Part shown: one piece after another, positions 8,039-15,401 of the stretch
How positions within the stretch are numbered: position 1 is the stretch's first letter
Layout: each line of letters begins with the position of its first letter
Assembly (NCBI RefSeq): GCF_013402875.1
Contig: NZ_CP058579.1
Span: forward strand, 2,046,001 to 2,110,000
DNA length: 64,000 nucleotides
Source of the DNA: Halorarum salinum
GTDB lineage: Archaea > Halobacteriota > Halobacteria > Halobacteriales > Haloferacaceae
Direction: 5' to 3'
Made by a program: the position numbers and the translations under genes
The notes under the pieces: model-generated
Seen by the model: the letters and a program-made list of their open reading frames with translations, nothing else
What the model was told of the DNA's origin: nothing
Databases searched by the model: none

Positions 8039-8719
8039 TCAAGCCGGTAACGCCTCGGCCTCCGGATGCCCCCACGTTCTGCCGTTCCGGATGATCCGAC
8101 CCTCGTCCACCATCTCATCGAGCAGGTCACGAACCTCGTCCCGTAATATCCAGCTCTCCTTGTTAGGCGCCTTCTCACTGTCCAGCAACATCTCCTCGTG
8201 GAGTTCTCTGAGCGTCAGGGTGTACTCATGGTCGCGGAGGATGCGCTCGATCCGCCGCTTCTTGCCCTCGATCTCTTTCGGGTGCGTCCAGTTCGTCCCG
8301 CGAGCATCGTAGATCACCAGCCAGTGCGGGTCAATCACCTCATCGTCCAGCTCAGACAACCGGTTGTGGACTTTCTTCCCGTCGGCATCCTGTTTCGCTG
8401 CATCGGGAACGTGTTCGGTCCATTCGTGCCACTGCGCCTGGTCACCTTTGGAAAAGGCAGCCCCGCACAGGCAACAGAGGTAGCTACCGGATGCCGAGGA
8501 GTCTACGACCTCGAAGATCGTCGATTCTTCTCGACGGACCTTCTCAACGGTTTGAACACCGCCGTGGACGATGCCTTCGTGACTGGTACGGCTATTGTGG
8601 CTATCGAAGGCCCGAGAGCAGTTGTCAGCACGGCACTCGTACGCACCGTCCTCATCGGTGTCTGTGTCTGCTGTGGCCGTACTGGTTGCAAGGGGGACTA
8701 CGCCTGAGTCGTCACTGAC
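8039..8719 (-). CDS. C2H2 zinc-finger plus winged-helix protein with no standard start codon
   Basis: The frame is open from 8752 to the stop at 8039. Two classical fingers are clear: C-x4-C-x12-H-x4-H (YECRADNCSRAF) and C-x2-C-x12-H-x4-H (CLCGAAF..WHEWTEH). They are followed by DPHWLVIYDARG and a C-terminal winged-helix region (TLRELHEEML, ILRDEVRDLLDEMV, IIRNGRTWGHP). No in-frame ATG, GTG or TTG precedes the fingers. The only one is a TTG at 8359, after both fingers. The reported start at 8719 (GTC) is a guess from the likely N-terminus SDDSG. A frameshift from the overlapping upstream gene or a near-cognate start could explain it. It is probably a DNA-binding regulator. Confidence 0.6.
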   Translation of the reverse strand, partial: VSDDSGVVPLATSTATADTDTDEDGAYECRADNCSRAFDSHNSRTSHEGIVHGGVQTVEKVRREESTIFEVVDSSASGSYLCCLCGAAFSKGDQAQWHEWTEHVPDAAKQDADGKKVHNRLSELDDEVIDPHWLVIYDARGTNWTHPKEIEGKKRRIERILRDHEYTLTLRELHEEMLLDSEKAPNKESWILRDEVRDLLDEMVDEGRIIRNGRTWGHPEAEALPA

Positions 8720-9774
8720 CCTGGACGCGTCCCCTGCCGATTTTTTCCTGCATCACCTTCGGACTCAGCCTCGTCAACGGTGACATAGCCATCATCCGTC
8801 GATTCTACCCGGTCGCTGAGCCATTGGTTGATCCGGTTCAACACTTCCTGGTACATCGAGGTCCCGGATGTTGCGTCACCGCCGAACACGTGCTGGGCGA
8901 GCTCCACGCCACCGACAGGTTGCTCGTCCGCGATAACGTCGTAGATGATGTCAGCCCGGTCCGCCGTCGAGAGCTCACGGAATTCAGACAGCGTATACGT
9001 CGACATGTCGGCGTCGGGGTCGCTGTCCGTTGCGTCATCATCCGGGTCACCCAGCAGTTCCGGTTTCCGGCCGCGGTAGTACAGTTTCTTCGTCCCGCCG
9101 TTCGGGTGTGGTACGGACTTGATAGCGAAACTGGTGCGGTCTTTGAGCTGGCTGAGTGTGCCGCGTTCGCTGGCACCGACCTCGTCCTCATCGATGTCGA
9201 AGGCGATGGCCGCGAGTTCGTGACTGGTGTAGGCGGTGCCGTGGTCCATCTTGTTCTCGAGGCGGGCGACTCGCCGTGCTGTGACCGAGGCAGTGGTCTC
9301 ATCGGGTGCCTCGTCCGTGGGTTCGTTGGTGCGCTCCTCGTTACTGTCGTCGGCGTCTCCGTTTTCCTCGTTCGCGTCCGCTTCGTCCGTTTCTTCGTCC
9401 TGTTCTTGTTCCAGCTTATCGGCGTCCACTGCTTCACGGAGCTTCTGGTGCTGTGCCGGTGTAACCCGGTTGTCTTCCTCGTCGTTCACCGGTTCTTCGA
9501 TGAGCTGGTCCAGCTTCTTCTCGAAGCGTTTCAGCGCGTCGTCGATCTGTTCCTGGATCTGGTCGTTGGTCCAGTGAGGGTACTCGTCCGTGTCGTCGAT
9601 AGTGTCGTCCGGTCCCGGGCGTCGAATGGTGATCGTGCCTGCGGCCAGGTGCTCGTCGATAACGAATCCGGCGCCGTTCAACGCTGTCTTCACTCGATGG
9701 AGATCCTCGACCGAGAGTGCTTCCTGGAGTTTACCAACGAGTATTGGCTCCTGATCAGTGTCCTGGTCACTCAT
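8698..9774 (-). CDS. Acidic modular protein with winged-helix-like ends
   Basis: From the ATG at 9774 this is a 358-residue protein; it follows the sequence GAGGGTGATGCCG. Residues 1-90 contain EDLHRVKTALNGAGFVI and a coiled segment. Residues about 110-160 are Glu/Asp/Asn-rich low complexity. The middle (MDHGTAYTSHELAAIAFDI) and C-terminal parts (YTLSEFRELSTADRADIIYDVIADEQPVGG) look like helix-turn-helix or winged modules. It may be a DNA-binding replication or partition accessory protein, but no family was recognised. Its last 22 bases overlap the zinc-finger frame. Confidence 0.55.
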   Translation of the reverse strand: MSDQDTDQEPILVGKLQEALSVEDLHRVKTALNGAGFVIDEHLAAGTITIRRPGPDDTIDDTDEYPHWTNDQIQEQIDDALKRFEKKLDQLIEEPVNDEEDNRVTPAQHQKLREAVDADKLEQEQDEETDEADANEENGDADDSNEERTNEPTDEAPDETTASVTARRVARLENKMDHGTAYTSHELAAIAFDIDEDEVGASERGTLSQLKDRTSFAIKSVPHPNGGTKKLYYRGRKPELLGDPDDDATDSDPDADMSTYTLSEFRELSTADRADIIYDVIADEQPVGGVELAQHVFGGDATSGTSMYQEVLNRINQWLSDRVESTDDGYVTVDEAESEGDAGKNRQGTRPGSVTTQA

Positions 9775-9904
9775 CGGCATCACCCTCAACGGGTGTGAAG
9801 TCTGCGTAGCGGTTTGAGATAGAACAGTGTGGACATTTCTTTGGTTCGTCTTTGCGAGGCTCCCACTGGTAATCGCAGTTGGAGCACTCAAGTTGATTTG
9901 AAAT
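9767..9904 (-). CDS. Rubredoxin-like zinc ribbon starting at ATT
   Basis: The frame reads SNQLECSNCDYQWEPR then KKCPHCSIS: a C-x2-C..C-x2-C zinc ribbon of about 45 residues. No ATG, GTG or TTG lies in frame before the first knuckle, and an in-frame stop at 9917-9919 limits the choice. A strong Shine-Dalgarno GGAGG sits eight bases before the ATT at 9904-9902, which would give M-S-N-Q-L-E-C. The gene ends VEGDADE, overlapping the next ATG through its ribosome-binding sequence. The competing TTG frame through this region lacks all four cysteines and is rejected. Confidence 0.6.
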   Translation of the reverse strand: MSNQLECSNCDYQWEPRKDEPKKCPHCSISNRYADFTPVEGDADE

Positions 9905-9934
9905 TAGTATCCCCTCCTACTCCTACAGGAACAG

Positions 9935-9950
9935 ATGAATCTTTTATAAC
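9935..9950 (-). promoter_or_regulatory. Promoter TATA box for the zinc-ribbon operon
   Basis: The minus strand reads TTATAAAAGATTC at about 9937-9949, roughly 40 bases upstream of the ATT start and its GGAGG. This is a reasonable archaeal TATA element for the leftward operon beginning with the zinc ribbon. Confidence 0.45.
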
Positions 9951-9969
9951 TAATCCACAGGCTCCTAAG

Positions 9970-10061
9970 CTACCGATACTCAGGCTCGTACACCCCTCCG
10001 GTAAAACACCTGGATGATGGTCAGTCCGCCACCGGAGGTCTCCGCACCGGCCGCTGCGTAA
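9970..10061 (-). pseudogene. Decayed C-terminal copy of the 13.1 kb gene
   Basis: Reading leftward, the sequence encodes GGGLTIIQVFY and, after a one-base frame change, GVYEPEYR then stop. The intact gene at 13055-13345 ends GGGGLTVIQVIYQGMYDPEY. The copy stops abruptly at 10062, where a GGCTCTGTTGAAAT terminus begins, so it was probably truncated by a mobile element. It is non-functional. Confidence 0.55.
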
Positions 10062-10187
10062 GGCTCTGTTGAAATTCTCCAAAGATGACATTGAGGAAAG
10101 CTACTCATCCCACCGGTTTTAACGAACCCAATTGGAAACTCGTTTCTTTGCAAAATCGTAAGACGTGAAGAGGATTTCAATAAAACC
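10062..10187. mobile_element. MITE-like remnant with degenerate terminal inverted repeats
   Basis: The left end GGCTCTGTTGAAAT is the same terminus that bounds the cassette at 18107-19084. The right end, read in reverse, is GGTTTTATTGAAATCCTC, which matches at 16 of 21 positions. The 126 bp between them encode nothing. No target duplication is visible (CTGCGTAA versus TGAATTCT), so this is an old or rearranged copy. Confidence 0.45.
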
Positions 10188-10194
10188 TGAATTC

Positions 10195-10203
10195 TATAAA
10201 TTA
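10195..10203 (+). promoter_or_regulatory. TATA box for the beta-propeller gene
   Basis: TATAAATTA lies about 50 bases before the ATG at 10250, giving a leader of some 25 bases. It sits just outside the right end of the MITE-like remnant. Confidence 0.45.
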
Positions 10204-10249
10204 TCTGATTATAACTAAGCCATTGTCACCCGATATCGAAAACCAAGAT

Positions 10250-12478
10250 ATGAAGAGAACTCTACCGCGACGTCACTTCTTGAGTCTAGGTGCGGTCGCC
10301 ACGGCGGGATGCCAAACGATCATTCCCGCCAGGAGCCAAACAGACGTAACCAGAAAACAGGTGTTGCGTATAGGCGGAGAACCCGCAATAGAAGCCGAAG
10401 TTAGAATTATTGACGTCTCCGAATCAGATAGTCACCAATCATTTCCTGTTGATTCTAACGGCCGGGTAGAATTACCGGTCAACTCCATCGAAGATAACCT
10501 GCTACTGGCCGCAGAACAACGACAAGGAGAGAATAAGTGGATTGGTGTGCGACCAGATTTTCATGGAGTCGAACCGTTCGAGTCCAACCAACAAATAACT
10601 CTTAATCAGGAACTCATCTTCGGTCCCACCCGTGGTGGAATAAACACAGCAGTCTCATTTTGGCGATGGATCGATCCGGGTAACCCTAACCGCCAAACGC
10701 TGTATATCGAACTCGTCGATGTTCGAACTCGCGTGGGGGTCGCTCCTTGGGAGATTGACAAATTAGAAGTAGATAGGGGTGCACCGGAAGAAGCCATCTT
10801 TTCGCTTACGCTTCCTGAGCAAGTTTTTGTTGGCTATACTGAAGGAGATCTGGATGAGCAAGTCCACGTGGTGGAACTTCGGGATGAAGACACCGTTATC
10901 CAGTGGCACTCTCTTCGAGATCCGGCCATACCAATCCGTACCGTTCCACTCGCAGATCAGGAATATGAAGTATTTACCAAGTCGGACGAAGAGCAGCGTC
11001 AACGGTTTCAAGAAAGAAGAAATAGGCTCGCGGACATGATCTTCGACAATCTTCTAGGTGCTGTTCCTATTCCTGGTACTGAAGCTCTCGGATTAGTTAA
11101 TGGCTTTTTTGGGTCAATGATTGAACAGGTAATAGAAGATTCGGGGAGTATCGGAGACTCCTTCGCCGATCCAGATTCTTTTGAGCGGCCAAGTAGGAAC
11201 ACCCATGATCTGATCAGCCGGGGATACTTCTCTAGGTCTGTCCAATCTCCTGCCGTCTGTTTTGGCGTGCCTGTCCGATTTGAGTCTGATAGATCAGACC
11301 CCGTACGATTCATTGCTGAAGCTGAATGGGAAGCCGGTGCCGGATCATTCCGCTTTGGGAAACAACTCGAAGTCAATACGTCATCGGAACCAGATAATGG
11401 CGGCGGTAATACGGTGAACGGCACATGGGCGATGTTCCAGGCTGACGCTGCCAACACCGGGGTCACTACCACTACCGGTCCAACCGCCGACGTGATCCAA
11501 CAGTGGCGCTTCCAGACCGGCGACCCAGTAACCTCATCACCGGCCGTGGTTGACGGCACCGTCTATGTCGGAAATAGTGGAGGAACATTGTACGCTCTGA
11601 ACGCGAGCGATGGCACTGAACAGTGGCGATTCAGTGCTGATAACGAGTTAGTCTCCTCCCCGGCAGTCGCGGGCAATACTGTTTATATTGGAAATCGAGA
11701 GCATTTTGACTCAAGCGAGATCTCTTTCTATGCTATAGATGCGGAGACTGGTTCGATCCGGTGGCAAACGAAAGCTGCCGGGGGATACTCTACGCCGACG
11801 GTACTTGACGGCACTGTCTATGTCGGTAGTGTTGAGGGGGTGTTCGCGCTGGACACGGCTCAGGGGACCGAGAGGTGGCATTTCGAAACGGATAGATTTG
11901 TAAACACAGTTCCGGCTATCCTCGACGGAACAGTCTACGTTGGTAGTTTGGATCACTACGTCTATGCGATCCAAGTGAGTGACGGAACTGAGCGTTGGCG
12001 ATTCGAAACTGGTGGTCCGATATCAAATTCCTCGCCAGCGGTCGCCAACAACACTGTCTATATCGGTAGTGGGGAAACCGATACCAATGTATATGCGATA
12101 GATACAGAGCAAGGAACTGAGCAATGGCGCTTCCAAACCACCGACGGAGTGTTTGCTTCCCCTGCAATCAATGAGAATACGGTCTATGTAGGAGGTAGAG
12201 ATGGAAGATTATCGGCTCTGGAAGCAAGTAGCGGCCGAGAACAGTGGTCATTCCAGACAGGGGACAGTGTGGATTCGTCTCCCGCGATAGCGGGTGAAAC
12301 TGTCTATTTGGGGAGTGGCGATGGGAACGTGTATGCGGTTTCCACGGATGACGGAACGGAACGATGGAACTTTGAAACGGATGGCTGGATTTCCTCTTCT
12401 CCCGCCGTTGTCGATCGAACTGTCTGCGTCGGCAGTGCGGATGGGAATGTTTACTCACTGGGAGTCAACTCCCGATAG
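10250..12478 (+). CDS. Secreted lipoprotein with PQQ-like beta-propeller
   Basis: From the ATG at 10250 the product is 742 residues. The N-terminus has a twin-arginine motif (PRRHFLSLG) and a lipobox AGC, so it is exported folded and lipid-anchored. Residues about 35-390 form an unrecognised beta-rich region with a helical insert. Residues about 400-742 contain eight repeats of the form WRF-x-T..SSPAV..TVYVGS..G.LYAL, an eight-bladed PQQ/BamB-type propeller. The upstream TTG at 10223 is an alternative start but falls at the expected transcription start. It stands alone on the plus strand. Binding partner and role are unknown; such propellers often serve in surface protein assembly. Confidence 0.75.
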   Translation: MKRTLPRRHFLSLGAVATAGCQTIIPARSQTDVTRKQVLRIGGEPAIEAEVRIIDVSESDSHQSFPVDSNGRVELPVNSIEDNLLLAAEQRQGENKWIGVRPDFHGVEPFESNQQITLNQELIFGPTRGGINTAVSFWRWIDPGNPNRQTLYIELVDVRTRVGVAPWEIDKLEVDRGAPEEAIFSLTLPEQVFVGYTEGDLDEQVHVVELRDEDTVIQWHSLRDPAIPIRTVPLADQEYEVFTKSDEEQRQRFQERRNRLADMIFDNLLGAVPIPGTEALGLVNGFFGSMIEQVIEDSGSIGDSFADPDSFERPSRNTHDLISRGYFSRSVQSPAVCFGVPVRFESDRSDPVRFIAEAEWEAGAGSFRFGKQLEVNTSSEPDNGGGNTVNGTWAMFQADAANTGVTTTTGPTADVIQQWRFQTGDPVTSSPAVVDGTVYVGNSGGTLYALNASDGTEQWRFSADNELVSSPAVAGNTVYIGNREHFDSSEISFYAIDAETGSIRWQTKAAGGYSTPTVLDGTVYVGSVEGVFALDTAQGTERWHFETDRFVNTVPAILDGTVYVGSLDHYVYAIQVSDGTERWRFETGGPISNSSPAVANNTVYIGSGETDTNVYAIDTEQGTEQWRFQTTDGVFASPAINENTVYVGGRDGRLSALEASSGREQWSFQTGDSVDSSPAIAGETVYLGSGDGNVYAVSTDDGTERWNFETDGWISSSPAVVDRTVCVGSADGNVYSLGVNSR

Positions 12479-12713
12479 ATGATACTAACCAAGCACGTTT
12501 TTCCATACTGGTCACTAAGGTAAGAACTATGGATTATTTATATAGAAATCAAATTATTGACTGATTCGGAATGGTCCGGGACGATGAGGGAGGTTCGTGG
12601 ACCAAGAGGATTTGTAGATCTATGAGTTGCCACGGCGCTCCATCGAACTCAACATCCCAGGAGTAGATCTCTTCTTCTGTTTTTGTTGAGCCTCAAACCT
12701 TGCCGGACATTTT
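12479..12713. other. Intergenic, possible coding remnant on the minus strand
   Basis: Between convergent genes. On the minus strand a five-codon ATG frame at 12710 hits TGA. The same frame then continues open as TEEEIYSWDVEFDGAPWQL, which looks like a decayed coding remnant. AT-rich sequence near 12534-12560 may be a transcription stop region. Nothing else is supported. Confidence 0.3.
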
Positions 12714-12806
12714 CTACGATTCGTCTCGGATAACTACGTAGGCGATTGCAGCATTCCACCCCGTTATAAGGATGCTTGCCAGTATCGTCTCAGTCCACGC
12801 ATTCAT
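12714..12806 (-). CDS. Tiny single-helix membrane protein
   Basis: ATG at 12806; 30 residues with one membrane helix (ILASILITGWNAAIAYVVI) and the end RDES. The spacer between the upstream stop and this ATG (12807-12824), with the flanking codons, is identical over 25 bases to that before the glycine-zipper gene at 19990. That supports a real translated gene with a GAGGGAAAG ribosome site. The function is unknown. Confidence 0.5.
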   Translation of the reverse strand: MNAWTETILASILITGWNAAIAYVVIRDES

Positions 12807-12824
12807 CGTCTTTCCCTCGGAAAC

Positions 12825-12971
12825 CTATGCAGAGTCTCCGCCTTCTGCGACATCTCGTAGATCCTCAACGAACTCGTCAATGAATGTCTCGTTGACTTCG
12901 AGGCCGCGTAACTCCATGAGTTTGCGTCGAACTGTCGCCAATGAAATTTTCGTTGTAATCTCGTCAGTCAT
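12825..12971 (-). CDS. Small helical protein, 48 residues
   Basis: ATG at 12971, overlapping the end of the preceding mini-ORF. The product is charged and helical (ITTKISLATVRRKLMELRG, NETFIDEFVEDLRDV), loosely like a ribbon-helix-helix or antitoxin-sized protein, but no family is firm. It precedes the tiny membrane protein by 18 bases. Confidence 0.5.
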   Translation of the reverse strand: MTDEITTKISLATVRRKLMELRGLEVNETFIDEFVEDLRDVAEGGDSA

Positions 12972-13023
12972 CGTCTGCACCTGTTTTCTGTCCGAACTCT
13001 TCTGCCCGCGTTTTCGTACTCAT
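12964..13023 (-). CDS. 19-codon mini-ORF
   Basis: ATG at 13023, product ending EEFGQKTGADDD. Its stop overlaps the next start (ATGACTGA). Its DNA shares an exact 18-base stretch (12983-13000) with the end of the gene at 543-740. It may serve mainly to carry a ribosome-binding sequence for the next gene. Confidence 0.35.
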   Translation of the reverse strand: MSTKTRAEEFGQKTGADDD

Positions 13024-13054
13024 CTTTAAATCAGTGAGTGCCTGAACCAGTGCC

Positions 13055-13345
13055 TCAGTACTCAGGATCGTACATCCCCTGATAGATCACCTGGATCACG
13101 GTCAGTCCACCACCGCCATAGGCATCCCCACCGGCATCGGTGTACAGATGAACGGTCTCTGTAGCGGCGCTGTAGTCGTTGCTGTCACCATCCAGCACGG
13201 ACTCGATGTACGAGTCGTGGCCGCCCAGCAACTCCTGCATGTACGAGGTGTGGCCGCCAGACAGGCGTTCACGATACAGGTCCACCAAATCACCTGTAGC
13301 ACCGTACCGGTCGGTATAGAGGTCGTTCTCGCCGTAGGTTATCAC
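13055..13345 (-). CDS. Protein of unknown function, intact copy of a duplicated gene
   Basis: This 96-residue acidic protein (GTG start at 13345) is rich in Tyr, Gly and Asp and ends GGGGLTVIQVIYQGMYDPEY. A truncated copy of its C-terminus lies at 9970-10061. It has no cysteines or membrane segment. The neighbouring gene at 13370 also has a decayed copy elsewhere, suggesting the pair was duplicated as a unit. The function is unknown. Confidence 0.5.
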   Translation of the reverse strand: MITYGENDLYTDRYGATGDLVDLYRERLSGGHTSYMQELLGGHDSYIESVLDGDSNDYSAATETVHLYTDAGGDAYGGGGLTVIQVIYQGMYDPEY

Positions 13346-13369
13346 GTACTACTGTGGCCACGAATTCCT

Positions 13370-13747
13370 TTATAACAGTTCGTCGACAGCCACCACCAAC
13401 TCCTCGCAACCATCCCGCTCCCAGCGTCGCTGTACCATCCGTCTCGCAGCCTCACTCTGCGGCACCACAGCATCAAGCCAATAGAACGGATCCTCCGCAT
13501 CCGGGGTCTGATTCCGCACGAACAGCCGGGCATCCAAGTAGAAGTAGAACCCGATGTGCTGCTCGATCTCGCGGCGCCACCGCCGATCCCAGACGAACAC
13601 CTGGGTTGCGAACGGGGTTTCCAGCAAGGTGTACGCGTTCCCGTTCCGACTGACCTGCCGCGGTTTCACCCGCAGGATGTCCGCGGTGAGTTCTTCCACT
13701 GCCGGTGTGTCCTGCCGTGGTGGCCGTGCGGCCTTCGTGATATCCAT
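13370..13747 (-). CDS. Protein of unknown function, intact copy of a duplicated gene
   Basis: This 125-residue protein has an aromatic-rich centre (FYFYLDARLFVRNQTPDAED, FYWLDAVVPQS) and a charged helical end (RRMVQRRWERDGCEE). A decayed copy is recognisable at 16071-16232. It is separated by 24 bases from the 13055 gene on the same strand. No family was recognised. Confidence 0.55.
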   Translation of the reverse strand: MDITKAARPPRQDTPAVEELTADILRVKPRQVSRNGNAYTLLETPFATQVFVWDRRWRREIEQHIGFYFYLDARLFVRNQTPDAEDPFYWLDAVVPQSEAARRMVQRRWERDGCEELVVAVDELL

Positions 13748-13959
13748 GCCTCGGTGCCTCCGCTGTGGGAAAAACTGGGTGTTGCCGGTTTAAGAGGGTC
13801 TGTGTGTCGGTTCCGCCAGTTCCGGTACCCTATCCCGCCATACTTCATTATTCGATGAACCATCCCATCACCTAGCGTCCTGTCACACCTGTAGTTCACC
13901 AACCGCAAACGCCTTTGCTACACAGTCCCACCCTCCAACTGCAACAGACACCCCGCACC

Positions 13960-14361
13960 ATGGTGGGACTCATCACCCTCCTCGGCACCCTACTGATCGC
14001 CCTCACCTTCATCGGCAGCTACCGGCTAGCCACCTCCCTCACCCCCACCAACGACGCCGACCTGTACCCCGCATTGATCGCCACCACACTCACACTGACC
14101 TTCATCATCATCGTCGATATCATCCTCCTGCTCACCGGCCTCCTCATCATCATACTGCCCGTCCTCTACCTGCGAAGAACCCCCGAACCCGGCCTCGACC
14201 TCGGTCTCGAGGACCTCACCACCCGGATACAAAAACAGCTCACCGACTGGCAGAACCGCCTCCACCACCCAGACTGGCTCGACCGCTCCCAGAACAAACA
14301 CCGAGACAGAGACACCGACACCGACCACACCATCGACATCCAGCCACCCGACGACCGATGA
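13960..14361 (+). CDS. Membrane protein with three helices and acidic tail
   Basis: ATG at 13960 is preferred over the TTG at 13915, whose extra residues are unlike coding sequence. The 133-residue product has hydrophobic helices at about residues 2-20, 34-55 and 57-72. A soluble tail follows, with DLTTRIQKQLTDWQNRL and an Asp/Arg-rich end. The stop overlaps the next ATG as ATGA, so it heads an operon of three genes. The function is unknown. Confidence 0.55.
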   Translation: MVGLITLLGTLLIALTFIGSYRLATSLTPTNDADLYPALIATTLTLTFIIIVDIILLLTGLLIIILPVLYLRRTPEPGLDLGLEDLTTRIQKQLTDWQNRLHHPDWLDRSQNKHRDRDTDTDHTIDIQPPDDR

Positions 14362-14903
14362 CCCCGACCACCCTCCTGCTCTCACACTCAGCGGGCGACC
14401 GCCCGGTCATCCCCCTCACCGAAAAACAGATCATCGAACTGGCCGCCGGCTTCATCCTACTCGCCGCCGCCTACTACGCCCTCATCGCCCGCCGATCCAC
14501 CGACCCCTCCGAACGCAAACAGTCCCGCCGCCTCGTCCTACAGGCAGTAGCCGGATTCCTGATGCTCGCATACGCCGCCGAAATCATCGCCCCGGAAACC
14601 GGTGCCTGGCCCGTCGCCATCGGCCACGACCTCTACCACTACTTCGCCGCCCTGGAGACCGTCCCGCATTATGCAGACGCGCAGCTCACCGACTTCTACG
14701 ACGCGTTACTGCACCAGATCGGGGCGGCCACCGGTCCCACGCACACCCAACCAGGCCCCCTCGGACAGGTCGAGGGAGTGGTCCGGACCATCGGCCTCGT
14801 CGTCTACACCCTGTTTTTCAGTGCAGCCAGTCTCGGAGCACAGATCCCACGCCGCATAGCAGCCGGACTAAGCGGACTTGTTAACAAGGCAGAAGAGGAA
14901 TGA
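14358..14903 (+). CDS. Membrane protein with three predicted helices
   Basis: This 181-residue protein has hydrophobic helices at about residues 26-46, 60-76 and 145-165, and a periplasmic-type loop (HDLYHYFAALETVPHYADAQL). It overlaps both neighbours by four bases (ATGA), so it is translationally coupled to the membrane protein before and the HalOD1-like protein after. No family was recognised. It may be a surface or secretion accessory of the element. Confidence 0.6.
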   Translation: MTPTTLLLSHSAGDRPVIPLTEKQIIELAAGFILLAAAYYALIARRSTDPSERKQSRRLVLQAVAGFLMLAYAAEIIAPETGAWPVAIGHDLYHYFAALETVPHYADAQLTDFYDALLHQIGAATGPTHTQPGPLGQVEGVVRTIGLVVYTLFFSAASLGAQIPRRIAAGLSGLVNKAEEE

Positions 14904-15166
14904 CCCCAAGAACCGGCTTCCACGGGACATCACGGAGTACCCAACCAATGCCGACCACCACGCCATCGTTGACACACCGTATCGTCGAGCAGCTCGAAGC
15001 ACAGGGATTGGACCGGAACGACTACCAACTGTATGACGTGATCGATAGTGAGGCGGTAAGCCAGGTGGTTGCCTCGACCGGGCCCGAAACCCGGATCCAG
15101 TTCTACATCGAGGAGTTCCGGGTGACAGTGACTGGTGACGGGGATGTGGACGTCCAGGCAGTATAA
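14900..15166 (+). CDS. HalOD1-like output-domain protein
   Basis: This 88-residue protein has SLTHRIVEQLEAQG followed by LYDVIDSEAVSQVV and IQFYIEEFRVTVTGDGDVDV. That is the layout of the halobacterial output domain HalOD1 (helix, L-Y-D-V-I-D helix, beta hairpin). It resembles the chromosomal protein at 35050. It starts by ATGA overlap at 14900; an ATG at 14948 is an alternative. HalOD1 proteins are common in haloarchaea and their molecular role is not well defined. Confidence 0.55.
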   Translation: MTPRTGFHGTSRSTQPMPTTTPSLTHRIVEQLEAQGLDRNDYQLYDVIDSEAVSQVVASTGPETRIQFYIEEFRVTVTGDGDVDVQAV

Positions 15167-15199
15167 ACTGGAGCGCGGTGCTGTTCACTGCGGACCCAG

Positions 15200-15289
15200 C
15201 TACTCCTTGAATCGGGCAACATCGTCGGCCAAGAGTGCAGCCAGGAGTATTCGCACGTTCTCCTGAATCGTGTACGGCTGCGCTGTCAT
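15200..15289 (-). CDS. Possible 29-residue small protein
   Basis: ATG at 15289 just after GGTGGTG. The product contains NVRILLAALLADDVARF, an amphipathic helix. It lies in the gap between plus-strand genes. Support is limited to a plausible ribosome site and amino-acid make-up. Confidence 0.25.
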   Translation of the reverse strand: MTAQPYTIQENVRILLAALLADDVARFKE

Positions 15290-15401
15290 CACCACCGAAA
15301 TATCTGCGATCAACGGCTAACCCATCAGCCAGTCACAGAACCTTCAAGTATTGTCCGGGATTCCCCGAAAAATACGCAACCCCGGCGTAACCCTACCACC
15401 C

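Noticed and set aside
8198-8707. 169-codon plus-strand frame
   Set aside because: It is the antisense of the C2H2 zinc-finger frame, whose spacing of Cys and His is far better evidence of coding.
9774-9891. N-terminal extension of the 8698-9774 gene to a TTG at 9891
   Set aside because: The extension reads through the zinc-ribbon gene in another frame; the ATG at 9774 has a proper ribosome site.
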